A stretch of 40,588 nucleotides of DNA from a virus. Below the pieces are notes generated by a model. It saw only the letters and a program-made list of their open reading frames with translations. It searched no databases and was not told where the DNA came from. Each line of letters begins with the position of its first letter. Position 1 is the stretch's first letter. The DNA lies in the IMG/VR virus record IMGVR_UViG_3300042320_000182, positions 1 to 40,588 of that record; one strand, written 5' to 3'. Made by a program: the position numbers and the translations under genes. Shown in pieces: positions 37,966 through 40,588 of this stretch.

Positions 37966-38280
37966 ATGTCTGACTTTCCTGAACGCTACAAGAAGATGGG
38001 GTTTACGGGTTATAACCAACCTAAGAAGTCTAACCGTCCTGAAAAGAAAGAGATGGTAGTGGCTAAGGAAGGTGATAAGGTTAAGCTGATTCATTACGGT
38101 GATGCATCTATGGGCCACAATTACAGTGATGAGGCTCGTAAGAACTTTAAAGCTAGGCATGCTAAGAACATAGCTAAGGGTAAGTTATCAGCGGCGTACT
38201 GGGCCAATGCAAGACTGTGGAAAGAAGGTGGATCCACAAAGCAACCACCTAAATCTCAGAAACTTAAATTCGGGAAATAA
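37966..38280 (+). CDS. Conserved phage protein, FKARHAKNI/SAAYWA type (104 aa)
   Basis: The core EDGDK-like VVAKEGDKVKLIHYGDASMG, then NFKARHAKNIAKGKLSAAYW, is a well-known block in marine T4-like, T7-like and other phages (DUF5872-like). It is a basic protein of unknown function. The start chosen is ATG 37966 (MSDFPERYKKMGFTGYNQPK), which has AGGA about ten bases upstream. ATG 37945, overlapping the previous stop, is possible and would add seven residues. Confidence 0.83.
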   Translation: MSDFPERYKKMGFTGYNQPKKSNRPEKKEMVVAKEGDKVKLIHYGDASMGHNYSDEARKNFKARHAKNIAKGKLSAAYWANARLWKEGGSTKQPPKSQKLKFGK

Positions 38281-38282
38281 TC

Positions 38283-39020
38283 ATGGCAGGAAAAATGTTT
38301 GGTGAAGATAAACCAGTACAACGAAATGTAGAGACTCCTGGCTATAAGAATCGTTCTCCTGGACAGAGTAATGCAGCTAAACCATTTCCTTCTTTTAGGG
38401 AAGATGTAGGACCTTCTACTAAACGTGACATTGAACGAGTAGGCAAGGGTCTTAATCCTACAGCTAAGACTCGTATGGGTCTAACTGCACAACAAGAAGC
38501 TGCAGGTAGGGCTGTATCAAGACTAGGTACTCGTGCTGGATTGTTAGGTGCTTCACTTGGTGCAGGTCTTGCTATCGGTGATTACATCGAAGAAAAGACA
38601 GGACTAGGTAAGAAATTTGTAGATGCCGTAGCTGGTGATGTGATTGACAAGATTGCACTAGCTGGACATGAACCTGCTAAGTTGAGTGAGTATAGTCAGG
38701 CTAAATTAAAGAGTCTTGTAGATGATGCTATTGAAAGGCAGTCTAAGGGACAAGGCAAGGGTACAGACGAAAGGGTAAACAAAGAAGATTACCCAACTTA
38801 CCGTAAAGATACTAAGAGTGCTGAATCTTTCCGTGAGGCATTTAAAGATGCTAAATATGAAGGTAAAGATTCATTTTCGTGGGAAGGTAGAAAGTACAGC
38901 ACAGAAGAAGCTAGTGGTATGGCTAAAGGTGGTATGGTAAAACCTAAAGCAAAAAAGAAAGCAGTTAAACCTAAGCCATTTAGTGTAGGTGGTTATGCAA
39001 AGCTCTATGGCAAGAAGTAA
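38283..39020 (+). CDS. Hypothetical basic protein, probably virion-associated (245 aa)
   Basis: The protein is Lys/Gly-rich, with a hydrophobic Gly/Ala segment at about residues 84-99 (AGLLGASLGAGLAIGDYI region), a charged middle and the motif FREAFKDAKYEGKDSFSWEG, then RKYSTEEASGMAKGGMVKPK. The AGK-x-x-F-x-W-x-G-[KR]-KY motif followed by KGGMVK is common near the ends of small virion or scaffold-like proteins in marine phages. It is followed by a basic tail, and its own function is unknown. Confidence 0.75.
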   Translation: MAGKMFGEDKPVQRNVETPGYKNRSPGQSNAAKPFPSFREDVGPSTKRDIERVGKGLNPTAKTRMGLTAQQEAAGRAVSRLGTRAGLLGASLGAGLAIGDYIEEKTGLGKKFVDAVAGDVIDKIALAGHEPAKLSEYSQAKLKSLVDDAIERQSKGQGKGTDERVNKEDYPTYRKDTKSAESFREAFKDAKYEGKDSFSWEGRKYSTEEASGMAKGGMVKPKAKKKAVKPKPFSVGGYAKLYGKK

Positions 39021-39046
39021 TTATTAATTTTTCTAGGAGAACTTAA

Positions 39047-39532
39047 ATGGCAGGTTATGGACGTATTGCAAAGCTTCTGTCCCCATCAGAAGCAAAAGCA
39101 CTTAAAGCTGGTGAAAAGCGTATGGCTCGTGAGTCAATGGACGTAGATCCTTTATTGGCAGAAGAGCTTGCAGCACTTAAAAAGAAAGAGAAGTCTATGG
39201 AGCTTACCCCACGTGAGGAGAAGCGTCTGGACATGCTCATGAATCGTAGGATTCGTGAAGGTGGTGCAGAGAAACCTGAAGGCATGTCACGTGCTATGAA
39301 AGAGCGTGGACTGTCTGAGAAGGAAAAGAAAGAACTACAAGAAAGCCTTGAGTACAAAAAAGGTGGCATGGTTAAAAAGCCTGCTAAAAAGAAAATGATG
39401 GGTGGTGGTATGAGTAGTGCGAATCCTATGAGTACTGCGAATAAAATGAGTACTGCACCTAAGATGTACAACAAAGGTGGCATGGCTAACTGTGGTGCTT
39501 CCATGAAACCAGCACAGAAAGCTAAGAAATGA
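39047..39532 (+). CDS. Hypothetical Lys-rich protein with KKGGMVKK motif (161 aa)
   Basis: AGGAG lies eight bases before the ATG. The first 100 residues are charged helix (EAKALKAGEKRMARESMDVD; LTPREEKRLDMLMNRRIREG). The end is basic low complexity with YKKGGMVKKPAKKKMMGGGM and YNKGGMANCGASMKPAQKAK. MST-A-x-KM repeats (SSANPMSTANKMSTAPKM) precede the end. The KGGM motif is shared with three neighbours. The stop overlaps the next ATG (ATGA). It is likely virion- or DNA-associated, by composition only. Confidence 0.72.
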   Translation: MAGYGRIAKLLSPSEAKALKAGEKRMARESMDVDPLLAEELAALKKKEKSMELTPREEKRLDMLMNRRIREGGAEKPEGMSRAMKERGLSEKEKKELQESLEYKKGGMVKKPAKKKMMGGGMSSANPMSTANKMSTAPKMYNKGGMANCGASMKPAQKAKK

Positions 39533-39699
39533 AGACCTGTGCTTCTTGTCCTACCCCAGCTAAGTGCAAGAAAGCAGGTAAATGCTTAATGGCTAAAATG
39601 GCTAAAGGAGGAGCACCTAAACTTAAAGCTCCTTCTATCATGGTAGCTATTGCAGTACCTAAAGCACCTAAAGTAAAAGTACCTAAAGCAAAGAAGTAA
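39529..39699 (+). CDS. Cys-rich basic mini-protein (56 aa)
   Basis: The product reads MKTCASCPTPAKCKKAGKCL, then MAKMAKGGAPKLKAPSIMVA, and ends in a Lys/Pro tail. Cys4, Cys7, Cys13 and Cys19 form a CxxC-x5-C-x5-C cluster that could bind zinc. The start overlaps the upstream stop as ATGA. Similar Cys-Lys mini-proteins with CPTPAKC occur in phages of aquatic bacteria. Function unknown; the KGG motif is shared with neighbours. Confidence 0.7.
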   Translation: MKTCASCPTPAKCKKAGKCLMAKMAKGGAPKLKAPSIMVAIAVPKAPKVKVPKAKK

Positions 39700-39703
39700 A
39701 GCT

Positions 39704-39868
39704 ATGCAACCCACTAAGGCACAAAAGAAAGTAAAAAAAGTTATGGGGGAGTTTAAAGAGGGTACGCTTCACTCAGGCAAAAAGGGACCTGTCGTAAAGA
39801 GTCCTAAGCAAGCAATTGCTATTGCATTGAGTGAGGCTAATATAGCTAAGAAGAAAACTAAGAAGTGA
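39704..39868 (+). CDS. DUF6496-like basic mini-protein (54 aa)
   Basis: The sequence MQPTKAQKKVKKVMGEFKEG, then TLHSGKKGPVVKSPKQAIAI, and ALSEANIAKK matches a small family known from phages and bacteria (KVM-x-EFK-x-G-x-L-x-SG...V-x-NPKQAIAIALSEA). It is basic and its function is unknown. The stop overlaps the GTG of the next gene (GTGA). Confidence 0.8.
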   Translation: MQPTKAQKKVKKVMGEFKEGTLHSGKKGPVVKSPKQAIAIALSEANIAKKKTKK

Positions 39869-40588
39869 TTACATCGTATCCCGAAAAGATAAGAATAGCG
39901 GAAGGGGACGGTAACGTAAACTTTTACGGTACTGCCCTTGACGCATTTGGGAGATTACGTACAACTACACCTTTAACCCTATTTGATAGTACCAACAGGT
40001 ATGAAAGTGATGTACACTTTGATACCTCTACTAGCACTAGTGGTAGCATAACGCACTTACCCAATGAATCCACAGTAAGAATGGATGTTACTACGGCTAG
40101 TGGATCTGAAGTAGTAAGACAGACTTATAAAGTCTTTCCTTATCAGCCAGGAAAAAGCCTACTTGTACTAGCCACATTTGTAATGAATAGCCCTAAGACT
40201 AACTTAAGGCAGCGTGTAGGCTATTTCAGTACACAGAACGGTGTATTCCTACAGCAGAACGATAGTACGGTATCACTCGTTTTAAGAAGCTACACAAGTG
40301 GTTCTGTCGATGAATCACGGGCAGTGACACAGGCTAACTGGAACGGTGATAAGTTAGACGGTACAGGTAAGAGTGGCTTAACACTGGATCTCACAAAGTC
40401 TCAGATATTGTTTATGGACTTTGAGTGGTTAGGTGTAGGCAGTGTTCGTTGTGGGTTTGTTATTAATGGCAAGTTTTATATTGCTCACACCTTCCATAAC
40501 GCAAATTTAATTTCCACTGTCTATATGACAACGGCTACATTGCCCGTTCGTTATGAGATAACAAATACTGGTGCTACTGCCTCGGCAT
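39865..40588 (+). CDS. Putative tail/virion protein, 3' end outside the window
   Basis: The frame starts at GTG 39865 (MITSYPEKIRIAEGDGNVNF), overlapping the previous stop, and stays open to the last base (241 codons). The body contains QTYKVFPYQPGKSLLVLATF, VMNSPKTNLRQRVGYFSTQN and EWLGVGSVRCGFVINGKFYI, then TATLPVRYEI. I recognise this as a domain common in marine phage tail or receptor-associated proteins; it is beta-rich. It begins a virion section that continues beyond the window. Confidence 0.85.
   Translation, partial: MITSYPEKIRIAEGDGNVNFYGTALDAFGRLRTTTPLTLFDSTNRYESDVHFDTSTSTSGSITHLPNESTVRMDVTTASGSEVVRQTYKVFPYQPGKSLLVLATFVMNSPKTNLRQRVGYFSTQNGVFLQQNDSTVSLVLRSYTSGSVDESRAVTQANWNGDKLDGTGKSGLTLDLTKSQILFMDFEWLGVGSVRCGFVINGKFYIAHTFHNANLISTVYMTTATLPVRYEITNTGATASA

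Overview
The window is a piece of a tailed double-stranded DNA phage genome, not a bacterial chromosome. Genes are packed with start/stop overlaps, there is no rRNA or tRNA that I can see, and the content is lysis, virion, replication and nucleotide-metabolism genes. Both ends are cut inside virion genes: an open frame runs in from base 1 and another runs out at base 40588. Terminase, portal and major capsid genes are absent, so the genome is longer than the window. A family A DNA polymerase carrying a DnaJ-like zinc module, a T7-type endonuclease I, class I ribonucleotide reductase, ThyX and virion proteins of a style familiar from marine and freshwater phages suggest an HMO-2011-like aquatic phage of a proteobacterium. 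That placement rests on remembered family features and not on a search. The host cannot be fixed from the sequence; several small cassette proteins (HTPGPW, GGPAFP and EREACAKxC types) resemble those of proteobacterial phages.

Layout. Bases 1-11936 (+): glycine-rich tail protein, a possible 2OG-Fe(II) oxygenase, a lysis cassette (small membrane protein, two holin-like proteins, GH24 endolysin) and large virion proteins, one with a very long hendecad-repeat helix. Bases 11940-36301 (-): one almost continuous leftward unit. Read in transcription order it begins with a QPKV-repeat protein, a gp88-like protein and many small accessory genes, then a DUF932 protein, ThyX, a tyrosine recombinase, separate primase and helicase, a cassette block of tiny genes, DNA polymerase, a putative ssDNA-binding protein, a Cas4/RecB-like exonuclease, endonuclease I, a DUF3310 protein, NrdA, a PD-(D/E)XK-like protein and NrdB. 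Bases 36302-37702: a roughly 1.4-kb region with no convincing gene. It holds a long inverted repeat, 21-bp-spaced direct repeats, a G-quadruplex motif, Fur-box-like sites, two good sigma70-like promoters and an AT-rich 12-bp-phased array. Bases 37703-40588 (+): a rightward unit of small basic proteins leading into a virion protein cut by the window end.

How it works together. RNR and ThyX supply dNTPs, the primase, helicase, polymerase, exonuclease and resolvase copy and process DNA, and the rightward genes build the particle and lyse the cell. The divergent control region is the likely origin and switch between the two programmes; this is inference from its repeats and position. The most noteworthy items are that control region, the palindromic repeats shared between it and a coding linker, two tandem duplications (in thyX and at a start codon), small-gene junctions where the end of one protein encodes the ribosome binding site of the next, and the hendecad virion protein.
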